A stretch of DNA of 64,000 bases. It comes from Siphonodentalium dalli. Its lineage: Eukaryota; Mollusca; Scaphopoda; Gadilida; Siphonodentaliidae. Shown one piece after another: positions 28,209 through 39,626 of the stretch. The stretch is taken from the NCBI GenBank assembly GCA_032622095.1, contig CP136061.1:262912077-262976076 (forward strand), in the 5' to 3' direction. Position numbers and translations under genes: made by a program. The notes below the pieces were generated by a model that was not told the DNA's origin, made no database searches, and saw only the letters and a program-made list of their open reading frames with translations. Positions within the stretch are counted from its first letter, which is position 1, and every line of letters starts with the position of its first letter.

Positions 28209-29200
28209 AAATTCTAATCTTAAAATATCAGTAAAAACGTAGCATTTTCGGTCGCCCCTTTTTTGGCGACCATCTTGGGTATAGAAAGGTGGCTTTGCTT
28301 CCTTTATGACAAGATAACACAAAAATTGCATCAAACTGACTTAACAGAAAATGGCAGCCATCTTGAATTACAAAAAATGCTCAAAGCGGATTTTAGCGAA
28401 ATTTTTGATATTTTATATATAAATTATTGGACTTAAGTCAAATTAGTGAATTGATTTGGACTCAAGTCCAATTCATTTGGACTTAAGTCCAATTCATCTG
28501 GTTTAAAACGATAGTCCCCTTCTTTGTAACGGTATATATTCCTGCAAGTCTTGATTGACAGTCAAACTCCATACAATTGCGTACCTTTTGCCACGTGGCT
28601 TGTTTTCGGCATCGTTGAAAATGGTTCGAACCCGAATTGGCATCTTAATAAATGCTAACTGTATGCATGAATGAAGTAACAATAATTCACGATTTGATTC
28701 AATTGTTATTTGACAACATATACAGCAAGTGTGTGTGTTTTTTTGTCAGCCATTATTAGAGAGTTCAGAGAATAGTTTATGGGTTTATTTCGTTATGGCA
28801 GAAGGCAGAACACACGCTATTTTTGAGCCTGCATGTGCAACAGAACAGAACGGAGAAATTGCATGCTGAAACCTGAAATTTGGGTTCAGGCCCATATCTG
28901 TATAAACCTAATTATGAAAGTTTCGTATTCATACGACTGCTCTGCGAAATCGGGTGTATGTAAAGAGTGCCATGGTGGCCACACTACAATTAACACCCTT
29001 TGTTTGACATAAATATCAATATTTTCGAATAAGGAATGGAACTTGGAAGTCACATTCGTGTCATGTTTGGGGAGGGGAGTAGAGGGTCACCGAAACTGAT
29101 TGTGATACAAATATGTTTAGCGCTAGTTTCCACCAAATTCATACGTACGTTTTTCGTCAATGATACGATGAATCAAAGTAATTGGTTATCAGTCTGGAAA
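28209..29200. other. Non-coding stretch with short hairpins
   Basis: No gene recognised. It holds the hairpin GGTCGCC...GGCGACC near 28249-28270 and the TTGGACTTAAGTCCAA-type palindromes listed separately. Confidence 0.4.
28428..28500. repeat. Cluster of TTGGACTTAAGTCCAA palindromes
   Basis: Three to four copies of a perfect or near-perfect 16-bp palindrome (TTGGACTTAAGTCCAA; one with ACTCAAGT) are separated by ATTCAT-like spacers. A larger cluster lies at 30255-30680. Confidence 0.75.
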
Positions 29201-29201
29201 C

Positions 29202-30120
29202 GGGCCCACTCGCCCCAGGGCAGAGTCGATGCTGCTACAGTTGTATTAAAGTTGTAAATAAGTTAATATATATTGATATATTAATTCGCATACTCTCTTA
29301 ATGTGCATACTCTCCTCAATAGTCGCACTGAAGAGCATGCTGGAGTGGTCCAACTTCGCTACCGCACTTGCAACAACGGAACATCTTTGTGGTTATGATG
29401 TCAGATAATGTTTTTTTTTTTTTTTTTTAGGAAGGTTATTTGGGGGGTCTATTCCCGGGATGGTCGAAAGGGCCGATACGCCCTTTCCTTCACCCCTAAT
29501 ATTTATGCCTTTAATTGTATTCAAATCGGATATTCAGATCGGGTGGATCCGGGGTCTCTTCACTGAAGCTAGAGATGGTTAAGTTTTCCGTCTCCATCCG
29601 TGATGTCAGATAAAAATCGCACTGCTTTTTTACTGTATGTGGTCGGCATATGAAAGTGATTATCTATCACACGTTCTGAAGCCATCTCACCATCTGAAGT
29701 GTGAGGTGTGATTAGTCGACAGGTTACTGTGTAAACAACCTGCTTCTATTGTTTTGATAGGCTAAGAATGGGGACAATAACGGTTAAGGGTTTCCCAAAC
29801 TCCAGAGATAGTGAGATGAACTCAGAGAATAAGAGAAACTTTAATATCAATAATATGAAAACAGTTCATTTTTCATTTTCATAAATCTATATATTTCTAT
29901 ATGTATATTATGTTTATGTCATATGTTTGATTTTTTAAAATAAATATTGTTTACACCAAATATATCATAATATGAACTTAAAAAATTAATATATCAATAT
30001 ATATTAACTTATTTACAACTTTAATACAAATGTAACACCCGGGCCAACTCGCCCCTGAAAGCTGGGCCAGCTCGCCCCAAAAACTGCCTGGGGCGAGTGG
30101 GCCCTGGGGCGAGTGGGCCC
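29202..30120. mobile_element. Non-autonomous TIR element, 919 bp, ends GGGCCCACTCGCCCC
   Basis: GGGCCCACTCGCCCC at 29202-29216 is inverted at the right end (two tandem copies up to 30120). A ~45-bp internal block, TTAAAGTTGTAAATAAGTTA plus AT-rich sequence (29245-29290), is also inverted at 29985-30030. Inside are a short gene relic and a hairpin shared with the 3.1-kb region. No transposase is visible and I found no clear target duplication. Confidence 0.65.
29436..29700 (-). pseudogene. Relic of a gene 3' end with the conserved hairpin
   Basis: The hairpin at 29466-29487 (GAAAGGGC, six-base loop, GCCCTTTC) and its flanks resemble 3112-3190. On the minus strand a short open stretch, ending ...PDPPDLNIRFEYN at TAA 29513-29511, precedes it, as the 3221-4147 ORF precedes the other hairpin. 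A plausible acceptor AG lies near 29612. I cannot say more about the product. Confidence 0.4.
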
Positions 30121-30254
30121 GGAGCCATCAGTCTTAACTTGATAGGCTACGTCCCTGTAAGTAGGGAAAGGACCATGCATGCCCATGTGTCAAAATAAAT
30201 ACATTCATGACATGTCCCGATTGGTCATCTAGTTCCTAATTAGCATGTACTAAC

Positions 30255-30680
30255 AAATAATTGGACTTAAGTCCAAATAAATTCTCCAATTGGACTAAAG
30301 TCAAAATAATTGGCATATAATAATAATTGGACTTTCCAAATAATTGGACTTAAGTCCAATTATTTGGACGTAACTCCGCCCTATGAGCAAAATCAGACCT
30401 GCTTAATATCTGTTGGGGGTGTTTCTTATACAGTTGAATTGCACTTAAGTGCAAATGAGTTGTACTTAAGTCCAAAATACCACTTAATTGTGAATTCGGC
30501 GAGGAACTGGCGTCCAAATAGATTAAAATATCAGTATTTACACTTAAGTGTAATTCATTTGCACTTAAGTACAATTCCTCGCCGAATTCACATTATGTGG
30601 TATTTGGACTTAAATCAAATTATTTGGGTTCAGGTCCCTATCTAGCATGTAATACCAATTAATTGGACGTTTAAAATCCA
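30255..30680. repeat. Second palindrome cluster with a compensated variant
   Basis: TTGGACTTAAGTCCAA-like palindromes alternate with TTGCACTTAAGTGCAA and TTGTACTTAAGT-type ones. Base changes occur on both sides of the symmetry axis, so the palindromes are kept while their sequence varies. A larger inverted pair (GTGAATTCGGCGAGGAA) spans 30488-30592. Confidence 0.7.
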
Positions 30681-30689
30681 AATAATTTG

Positions 30690-31260
30690 TGAAAATGGGT
30701 TGCCATATATATACGAAAGGTATATATCTCATATATATTTTGAAGACCTCTGTCTGTCTGTCTGTCTGTATGTCCTTTATAGAATCGAAAACGGCTGGCT
30801 CGATTGAGTTCAAACTTCATATCTAAGTGTAAAATCCCACGGACACCGTCGGCGTCGCGTTTTGGAGAAGCACAGACCACCCGTTCTCCACTCTCAGTCA
30901 AAAAAAACGGCACTGCGGTGGTTAATCAAGTGATAATTTAATGAGCGTTTGTTTTTGACGCATCGCTATAAAGAGCGTTTATTTACCATTCAACGTTATT
31001 AGCATCTGCAGAGAGATATACTCGGAAACGGGTGGAGCTATCGACTTGAAATTTGCTATGTGAATGTATCTTGCCCAGGATACGAATTTTATCGGGTCGC
31101 CGAGCGCGTGCGACGCAAGCTTCGCGCATGCGCAGACCAGATCTCGGAAACGGGTGGAGCTATCGACTTGAAATTTGGTTACCAGATCTCGGAAACGGGT
31201 GGAGCTATCGACTTGAAATTTTGTTTTTGAATAGCTCGGACAACGTCGGGCTCATCTGCT
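30690..31260. repeat. CTGT microsatellite and GGAGCTATCGACTTGAAATTT repeats
   Basis: (CTGT)n at 30748-30770 is followed by three copies of CTCGGAAACGGGTGGAGCTATC... near 31020, 31142 and 31192. This is typical of dispersed invertebrate repeats; no gene is seen. Confidence 0.6.
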
Positions 31261-31269
31261 AGTCTATTA

Positions 31270-32140
31270 TATATTTTGGAAGATCTGTGTGTGTCTGTCT
31301 GTGTGATCGCGATGAACTCGAAAACGACCAAGCCGATTTCGATGAAACTTGGTATGTGGGGGTATTTTCGGTCGGGGACTGGCATAGGCATATTAATTTG
31401 TCCGTGCGACGTGACCTTGACCTTGAAATCGGGTCATTGCAAGGTCAAACGCCCGAATGTCACGGGATTTCGATGAAACTTGGTATGTGGGGGTACTTTC
31501 GGCCGGGGAGTGGCATAGTCCTATTAATTTGCCCGTGCGACATGACATTGACCTTGAAATCGGGTCATTTCAAGAAGGTCAAACGCCCGAATATCACGGG
31601 ATTTCGATGAAAATTAGTGTCTATGGATACTTTCGTATGGGGAGTCTCATAAGCCCGTGTGACGTGACCTTGAAATCTGGTCAATTGAAGGTCAAATCGC
31701 GAATTTTGATGGGATTTCGACAAAATTTGATACGTGGGTTACTTTTGTCCACTGAGTGTTTTGGACGGGTCAAATCGTGACCCCGACCTGACCTTGACCT
31801 TCAAAATTATCAATTCGAGGTCAAATCGCGCAATTCGCCGAAAAGCAGAGGAGAAACAGCCCGGACGGGTCAAATCGTGACCCCGACCTGACCTTGACCT
31901 TAAAAATGATCAATTCGAGGTCAAATCCCACCAAATATCCCGGGATTTCGATGAAAATTGGTGTCTAGGGATACTTTCGTATGGGGAGTATCATAAGCCT
32001 ATTCATTTGCCCGTGCGACGTGACCTTGACATCGGGTCAATTCAAGGTCAAATCGCGAATTTTGATGGGATTTCGACGAAATTTGATACATAGGGTTACT
32101 TTTGTCCACTGAGTGTTTTGGACGGGTCAAATCGTGGCTC
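31270..32140. repeat. Tandem repeat array rich in TGACCTTGACCTT / AAGGTCA
   Basis: Units of roughly 120-170 bp, each with GATTTCGATGAAACTTGG or a variant, a TATGTGGGGGTACTTTCG-like block and paired TGACCTTGACCTTGAAATC / CAAGGTCAAA segments. Around five to six imperfect units. Open frames here are repeat artefacts. Confidence 0.75.
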
Positions 32141-32999
32141 CGACCTGACATGTACTAGAGAATGTTACCTCATAGTTTCCTTGCTGCTTGAGTGATAAGG
32201 TATAACACTGTGTGCAAATAAGGTATTGAAATGGTTTATTATTTTCAAGAGTAAGCATGTATATATATGAAACAATGACATACATGTGTTCTCATTCGGT
32301 TCTCTTCCATCGATGTTGGGGGTATTCCTGTATTTCCATTTAGGAATTTGTCTTATTCTTCTTTTCTCCTCTTCGTCGATGTTGGTGGTATTCTATTATT
32401 CTTCTTTTCTCCTCTTCGTCGATGTTGGGGGTATTCTATTATTGTTGTCATATATCTGTGTTCTCGGTCTGTTCTCCTCCGTCCATGATGTGTGTATCTT
32501 TGATTTCGGTCGATATATCTGAGCTAACGTACTCCTATGATTGCCATGATGTTAGTTGGGCTATTTCATCTATAATATCTCTGGTGGTGGAAAACTCTTC
32601 TTGGATATACATGTTATTTACAATACATGTGTGCAACTTTCTTACACAATATTCAATTACAACGAATAAAAATGTTGTCAATAAACTTCATTCAGGCATA
32701 TTTGCAGTATAGATAAAAGCAATGTGTTCAAAGTAGATATACACAATACAGTTTTATATACAATAGTCTTTGTATGTTGTTATATATATGTTCTGAACAC
32801 GACATGTATCATGGATTACAAATAAAAAAATATACCATGCAATACCAGTTTCGTATTGTACAAAAACAGTTATACATATAGAATCAGAAGCACTGCGTTT
32901 ATATATAATCTTAAGCATGGTCACTACATGTATGTAAAATAGTGCAGTCGTGAAGCTGCGGTTGTTACGATTTAATGTGGAAAGAAACGATTACTTGTG
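32141..32999. other. Non-coding stretch
   Basis: It contains a short direct repeat (TTCTTCTTTTCTCCTCTTCGTC twice, near 32360 and 32400) but no gene I can support. Confidence 0.4.
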
Positions 33000-33732
33000 A
33001 CACACATTGGAGCCATCTACACCAACTAGCATCCAAGAACACCCAACATTAGAGGTAGGCAAACTCTGCCCTCGGTGGAACATTGGGCAGAGCTTGTTCT
33101 CCTTGAAGTCAGTAGGTGGAAATGGCTCAATGTGCGATTGTTTCGCTTGCCGATAAATGTACGATGATATGTTATTATACATTAAGCATGCATGCATCAT
33201 ACATATACAACAGGCATTCACGTATAGTACGGTATATATGCTAATAAATATGATGTCAACTAAGATCATCCACATCTACAGTATAAACAACAGCAACGTA
33301 GATTATACACAATACACATCTATATACAATATACGTCCTATGAGGCAGTGGTATAAATACAACTTGTAGCACAAACAATAAAGCACAAAATAAACAAGTA
33401 CCAAGCACAAAATACATATATAGCATGCACTTGACATATGTTCAAAATATAACACGAAGCACTATATATAGGCCTAATTAACTAAGCATGAAAATATGCA
33501 TGTAAAAGAATACTCTATAATTAAACGCTTCCTGAATGCAGATGTGGTTGATATGAATTTATCTGGAAAGACCATTGAAGCCACATACACCCACTGACAT
33601 TCAAGAATACCCGACATTAGAGGTAGGCAAGGTCTGCCCTTGGTGGAACGTTGAGCAGAACTTGTTCTCCTTAAAGTCAGTGGGCGTAAATGGCACACGG
33701 TGCAATTATGTGCATGTTCTATATAGTGTTTG

Positions 33733-33804
<72 letters not shown>

Positions 33805-34363
33805 AGAAACAATCAGGCATTTAATTTTTTGTTTAACATAATATGTTACGCGGGTGGTAGCCGTTACCATAAGTAATAATTTCACCAAAAAAGAGCCAGA
33901 AGGGCTCAGTATAATTATCGTGCCAGAGCAGATACGTAAATTAAGTGTGTGTGTGACACAGCGAACACTCCCACGTTCCTTTAATGAATATATGCATGTA
34001 AAATAATACGCTTACTGAATGCAGATGTGGTTGATATGAATTTATCGGAAAAGAACATTGAAGCCACATACATCCACTGACATTCAAGAATACCCGACAT
34101 TAGAGGTAGGCAAGGTCTGCCCTTGGTGGAACGTTGGGCAGAACTTGTTCTCCTTGAAGTCAGTGGGCGAAAGTGGCACAATGTGCAATTGTGTGCATAT
34201 ACTATATAGCGTTTTGTCATATATATATATCCAGCAAAATCGGGCATTTAATTTGTTGTTTAATTTAATATGTTACGCAGATGGTAGCCGTTACGCTATG
34301 TAATAATTTCACGAAAAATGTGCCAGAAGGGCTCAGTATATCGTGCCAGAGTAAATACGTAAA
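33000..34363. repeat. Three copies of a MULE 3'-flank segment, two in a ~480-bp tandem duplication
   Basis: A ~130-bp block (GACATTCAAGAATACCCGACATT..., TGCCCTTGGTGGAACGTTG) occurs at about 33015, 33580 and 34065. The last two copies are followed by the same further ~190 bp, ending in the last codons of the PHD gene (GCGAACACTCCCACGTTCC at 33962 and 34385). So the 3' end of the MULE coding region plus flank was duplicated. An (AT)n tract fills 33735-33801. Confidence 0.7.
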
Positions 34364-35731
34364 TTAAGTTTGTTTGTGGCACGGCGAACACTCCCACGTT
34401 CCTTTCATCGCGCGATCGACAATATTCTGACAATGCATATGATACCATTTCTTACAACATGAACACTGGATCATGTTGTCGTAGCAATCCGGCATTGCAC
34501 ACCCAGGAGACTCGCAGTTCTTTTCTATTTCTACCTCAGTGTGTCTAGCTTTTGTTCGCACACTTAGGTTGTTTCTTGGAAAAGCCGTGAAACGTTTATC
34601 ATGTAGACATTTTAGCAAATGTTTTCGCATTTCCTGCGCCCGGAACCTACAATAGCCTGTTCGACCAACACATGGATCTAAACAAAATTCTACGATGTTG
34701 GCCACGGCAAACACACCACAATCGTCAGAGTTTGCCTGCCTCTGTGTGTGAGGTATACGGACGGACAGTTTTCCTAGTTGTGACCCACGACCATATATAG
34801 ACCATAATTGTATCATACTAGATGTAGTTAGAGGGTCCAATTCGTTGAGAAGTGAGTCAAATAGGTAGACAGACTCATTGTCGTGGCTTGGTATGTATGT
34901 TGACGCAATCCAGTGACTATGGCCGGTGTGGTGGATTTGGGCTACAGGTTGAGAGGGGCCGAAACCGGTAAAGTGACTGAAACCACCAGGGTTATACATT
35001 CCTAATGACATGTCTACGTTAGGCGCAAAAAGTGTGTCCTGAAATCCAAGAAACCATGGAAACTGGTCGGCGAGAATAGTCTGAGAGTCCCTAATTATAC
35101 TGTCACAGAGCCACTGACCCGTGCTGATAGTCATTACTTTACTGGGTGTCAATTTATGAACAGTATGTTGCGTCCTTACCGGAGATGATTGTTGTGATGA
35201 CATTTTCGGCGGCGACGGCGCCGGCGAAAACAGCCTTCTAGGCTTTGCGGTGGATATAGTGGGCAGAATAATCGGTTGATCCGGTGATAAGACTGGAGAA
35301 ACTGTGGGTGAAGGTGAAAGTTGGATATCGGTGAATACTGACGGATTTGTTTTTGGTGATTGAGAACTCTCTGGTGTAAAAGACACGTTTGTCGGAGAAC
35401 TAGAGAGTATCTGTGTGAAATCAGGCAATTGTGATGTATTTCCCTGAGATGCAGGGAGCGGAGGAGTTGTAGTCAATGGTGTAGACATTTTTGAATTGGC
35501 GGCACGAATTGTGGTTATAGGATGAGTTCGGGTAACGTTGAAAGTTATCTTCTGGTTGCCATGTCGTGTCTTTTTTAGACAAGATTTTGGGGGAGTTGGT
35601 GTGGTTATCGCGACAACTTCCGGTGATGTTCTGACAGGTGAGCTCACATTTGATGCGGTAACAGAAATTTGTCCAGGTGACTGAGACTGCTCTGGTGTAG
35701 TCGGAGATGAGCTTACAATTGATGAAGCCAA
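34364..35731 (-). CDS. MULE-associated Ulp1/SENP-like protease with C-terminal PHD finger
   Basis: The N-terminal ~190 residues are Ser/Pro/Thr-rich. A C48-type cysteine protease core follows: His-Trp in GHSHWIAS (H273), Asp in VYLFDSLLN (D292), a Gln in the IPHTQRQ segment, and the nucleophile in SDDCGVFAVANIVEFC (C338). A PHD finger spans about 406-451 (CESPGC...CYDNMIQCSCCKKWYHMHC...WECSPC). The family cleaves SUMO or related modifiers; PHD fingers read histone tails. The start overlaps the transposase stop by 19 nt in another frame, at a short duplication, so the two may once have been one protein. MULEs carrying Ulp1 genes are known from plants. Confidence 0.75.
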   Translation of the reverse strand: MASSIVSSSPTTPEQSQSPGQISVTASNVSSPVRTSPEVVAITTPTPPKSCLKKTRHGNQKITFNVTRTHPITTIRAANSKMSTPLTTTPPLPASQGNTSQLPDFTQILSSSPTNVSFTPESSQSPKTNPSVFTDIQLSPSPTVSPVLSPDQPIILPTISTAKPRRLFSPAPSPPKMSSQQSSPVRTQHTVHKLTPSKVMTISTGQWLCDSIIRDSQTILADQFPWFLGFQDTLFAPNVDMSLGMYNPGGFSHFTGFGPSQPVAQIHHTGHSHWIASTYIPSHDNESVYLFDSLLNELDPLTTSSMIQLWSIYGRGSQLGKLSVRIPHTQRQANSDDCGVFAVANIVEFCLDPCVGRTGYCRFRAQEMRKHLLKCLHDKRFTAFPRNNLSVRTKARHTEVEIEKNCESPGCAMPDCYDNMIQCSCCKKWYHMHCQNIVDRAMKGTWECSPCHKQT

Positions 35732-38367
35732 AGAATCTGATGCGGTGTACTCACATTTGATGAGGCCAAAGAATCTGGTGCGGGTGTGGACAGACGATCA
35801 TAATCGTTTTTTCTTGGCTTCTTGTTGCCAGATTTTTTATCCTCACGCGAGCGACCGCGTTTCCGGAGAACCGTCAGGTTAACAGGCCTGGTTTCTGGGT
35901 TATCAACTCCCATGCCGACGAGTAATCTGGCGGCTAAAATGTGGTAACATGTGGCATTTGATGCACAACCACATGTCTCTTTGGGGAAGAGTTTTATGCA
36001 GTAGTTGTCGCCTCTGCTGCCAACTACACAAAATAGATGCTGTTCGGGGACAAACGATATTCTGTTTGACCTAATAACTTCATTAGCGAGAGCAATCTGA
36101 CCACTGTATCTAGTGGGTTCTGATTCGGTTTGTGAATCAGGTTGCGAAGCAGGGATTTGCTCGACGTCACCATCAGAATCATCCATATTGAGACGACCAT
36201 TCCTTGTTTCCTCGACAATGTCACGCCAATGTGTTACTCCTGGAGGCATTATACACTCTCCATCTTGGAGTCTGGCTGACTCGTAAACCTCTCTTAGTAC
36301 AAAGTTGCCTACTCCAAGTCGTCCTCTTTTGTATTCGTAAAAATAAAATTTACAAAGAAAATACAAAGAAAGTACAATTGCGTCAATCGGAGCCTCTTTC
36401 CAACCTTGCAACTGTTTCAAGACAACATTGAATGACTCAGACTGATTGTTTGTGATGCCAGAGAGAGAGTCGTACACTTTATGTGGACGGAGCAACCAGG
36501 CACCAGCGCCTCGTTTGATGTCGCTTTTCATATTTCTATCAAAATAAGATTTAACTGACTGTGTCCAATTAGAAGTGAGGTCTTCGTACCTCTTCTCAAA
36601 ATCATCCTCAGAATTTGCCTTCAACAAAGATATCAAGTCCTGCTTATAAATGGCAATTTCGTCTACATTAGCCTTGACATCAGTTTGTAAATATCGATGG
36701 AGATCCCTTTTGAGATGGTTCCAGCAGAAAAAAATGGGCATACTTGGAAAGATTGTGCTCACAGCATTCGAGAAGGCGTCCTCTCGATCAAAAACTATGG
36801 GGATTCGACTTTGAAACTTTGCAAGGTTTGGGATCTTTTCCCTCACCGCCTCGAAAAGACGAGTATGTGGCTTTTGATATTTCCGCTCGTGGATGAGAAA
36901 CGCCAGTGGAAAAACAGGAGAACCTTCAAACAAAATATTTCGAATGACAAGAGACGAAACGTAGAAGTCACCAACGTTGAATGTTGTGTCATAACCGAGA
37001 ACGAATCGACGAGAATCCTGGTCAATTTCGAGAAGATCATTTACCTCATTGGACCATTCTGGGTAATGAAGAATGACATACAGATCGTTGTCAAGGTAGC
37101 AAACTTCAGGTAAATGCTTCAACTGATGTGCCATTTGCAAAAGGTCCCTGATGGGATCTTTAGACCTTGTGCCCGCAACTACATGCGCCTTTGAATTCCG
37201 TACCTGTTTCGTATTTCTTGGATTGAGGACACCGTTATGATCTGGCTGAATATTATGATCTGACACGAGGCGTTGGTATATGGTATGGGGGTTGGATTCA
37301 GAAGATGTCACAGCTTCTCTGATAGAATGCAATGCAGAAGGTGCAGTTCGGTTGAATTTGGAACGACTATTTTTGGAATTGCCATGAGGGAAGCCAGAAG
37401 ATAATGATTCGCTGCCCATATAATGGATCAGCACTTGATTTGAATTTTCATATAGGGTATACGCAGTGCGCACAAACGAGCCTGATCCTGTTCGATCACC
37501 AGCTCCCTGTTTTATATAGAACCGAGTTCTTGTGATAAGAGGGTCCTTCTTTGGAAAGTTGTTAGGCCCTTTGTTAACCCAACGATGCTGATCAGCTTTC
37601 CAATCGTCACGCTTAACTGGGTCATCATTTTTGTAGATATATAACGTGCCACCGATTGGCTTAACGGGTGGGGTGTTACCAACCTTGACCAGTCGATTTT
37701 GGTTTGATGAAAGTATGTCTATCGCATCGTCATTTGAAAGGGGACCGTCCCAGCTATCAAGTTCAGAATTTGGACTGGCTGCAGTTTCAGTATCAGGATT
37801 TGTGTCTATCCCCGAATCCTGTAAAAGACAAAAGGTCAACGTTAAATACACGTTATTGCAATCATATTAGTTAAATGATAAAATATACGATTTGATACTA
37901 GATCGTACGAATTTCAACGAAGTCTTAACGTTCGAATTGTGTTAGCCTATATTTATAAATTATAATGACCGTCTCATATAAAGAGCGTTCACTTTACCGT
38001 GACTTCATGTATTTTCTCGTTTTTTTTTTGTAAAGTAAGCTGAACAATCATTTGATATCGAATAGGACACCGCATATGTGCCATGAAACTACTAAATCGT
38101 AGTGCGATACAACAATTCAATTAGTGACAAATAGAATACATTCAAAGGTTATGATTTTATTTGTTGTCGTGGAATGATGTCGACATTAACTATAGTGTTT
38201 ATATTAGGCTTTTCTAATATCACAATTATTTGCATCACCTAAATGTTTTTTCTTCACAATATACTGTAGAAAAAATATATTATTTGACTTCCCATGAAAA
38301 AACGGACCAATAACCGGAGTACAGTTGAATGCTATATACATATGCAATATTATATATTACTCACCAT
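35713..38367 (-). CDS. MULE-type DDE transposase with SWIM zinc finger, start codon in exon 1
   Basis: The DDE core has Asp in VLGYDTTFNVGDFYV (about residue 288), Asp in VFDREDAFSNAV (355/358), CWNHLKRDL, and Glu in NNQSESFNVVLKQ (472). A SWIM finger follows (CGCASNATCYH, 627-637), then a basic tail. Splicing: an acceptor (TTTTACAG at 37826-37819) opens the main exon at 37818, and a donor GTGAGT at 38364-38359 ends exon 1. Exon 1 finishes exactly with ATG (38367-38365), so the start codon abuts a 546-bp intron and the protein begins M-DSGIDTNPD, ~702 aa. It would excise and insert the element. The relic at 7.1/28.1 kb is a relative. Confidence 0.8.
37819..38364 (-). other. 546-bp intron of the MULE transposase gene
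   Basis: Donor GTGAGT at 38364-38359 and acceptor TTTTACAG ending at 37819 on the minus strand. It separates the initiator ATG from the second codon. Confidence 0.6.
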
Positions 38368-39540
38368 TGCCACTGTCTTTCTGGAACTTCACCAGCGGGA
38401 ATTTATAGCAAGAAGGCGTGTCTAAATCAACTCAAACGAAACCCATACCGTCGCACGTGCGTGTCACCGTTAACACTTCGCATGATCGGCGGCATGTACA
38501 CAAAAGTGACGAGTGTTCTGTGGGGAAGCAAAAAAAAACAACCCTATCAAAACAGCGGCACATAGACGTGTCACTGAATAAACAGTTCCACCACTTCACT
38601 TACCAATGCACTGTATGGTGTGTTTATGAGCGATAACAGTTTGTCCGATTTAGTAAGCGTCATGAATTGTTTTTAAAGCAATTGCTAGTCAATTGAGTTG
38701 TGTCAAAAAAACTAAAACAAATCATGAGTTGGGGTTCAGATTCCCACGTTGAACCAACGCGTTTAGTTTGATAATTCTGACAGAGGGTATGGATCTATTC
38801 TGTAACGGAGTTTTCGTGTCGATTATAATTCACTTCATCCTGGTGAGTAAACTACTCGAATTGCAACTAACCGGTTCTTGGCTAGTCAGTGATATATATA
38901 AAATAAATGAAACCTAAATTAATGGGGACGGATGAAAGAAAACTCAAGAAAGCTAAGAAAAAGAAACATTATCTCAAGCCTTTCCCATCTGATCGATACC
39001 CCTCCCTCACTTATCGGGGAAGTGGCATGTCGCCAAAGAGGAAAAGACTTCATATAAGCCATCGGGCTTGTTGTCTGGTCCTCATTTCCATACATTATCT
39101 CTTCTATTTTGCTTATTAATTTTGTATCACCTGTACACGTGCATATTATGTTATGTTGGAAATAAAAATATGTTCACACTAAAAAGAAAGAAAGAATGAC
39201 GTCTCAGGTCCTTTCAAATCCTCCTGGGTCAAATCCCCCCCCAAAAACAAATAATAATAATAATAATTTAATGTGGATGGAGAATTAAATTATATTACAG
39301 TTTGCCCGCTGGAATTCATGTATATTATCATTGTGACCGTTCCACACACGTGCCATTTAAATCACAATGCTACATCGAAACAAGAATATAACATAATTGA
39401 ACAAGTTTGATTAGTTGCATGGACGATCATTAATGGGTACACGTTGACAATATTTGGTGGGTATCTTCTTCTTTTGGATGAGATTCCCCCGTTGATTATG
39501 CGAGGCACTCCAGTATTGGATGAATGTAGGATGTATTCCT
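38368..39540. other. Intergenic stretch, no gene supported
   Basis: 38368-38700 may be the MULE 5' flank or leader. A small plus-strand ORF (38907-39119, basic N-terminus KPKLMGTDERKLKKAKKKKH, with AATAAAAAT near 39161) is possible but unsupported. (AAT)n lies at 39250-39270. Confidence 0.35.
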
Positions 39541-39626
39541 CCGAATTGAATTGAATCCGTGAATATACAGCTGTGTACATATTTACATGTGGCGTCAGTT
39601 AAGAGCCTTCTATACCTAGAGAATAC

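Noticed and set aside
31287-31780. Two 107-aa plus-strand frames with a repeated DETWYVGV phrase
   Set aside because: They arise from the 120-170-bp tandem repeat; no domain and no stable frame across units.
33474-34303. Small frames with a CHFRPLTSRRTSSAQRSTKGR-like peptide in two copies
   Set aside because: Their similarity comes from the tandem duplication of the MULE 3' flank; no start context or domain supports a gene.
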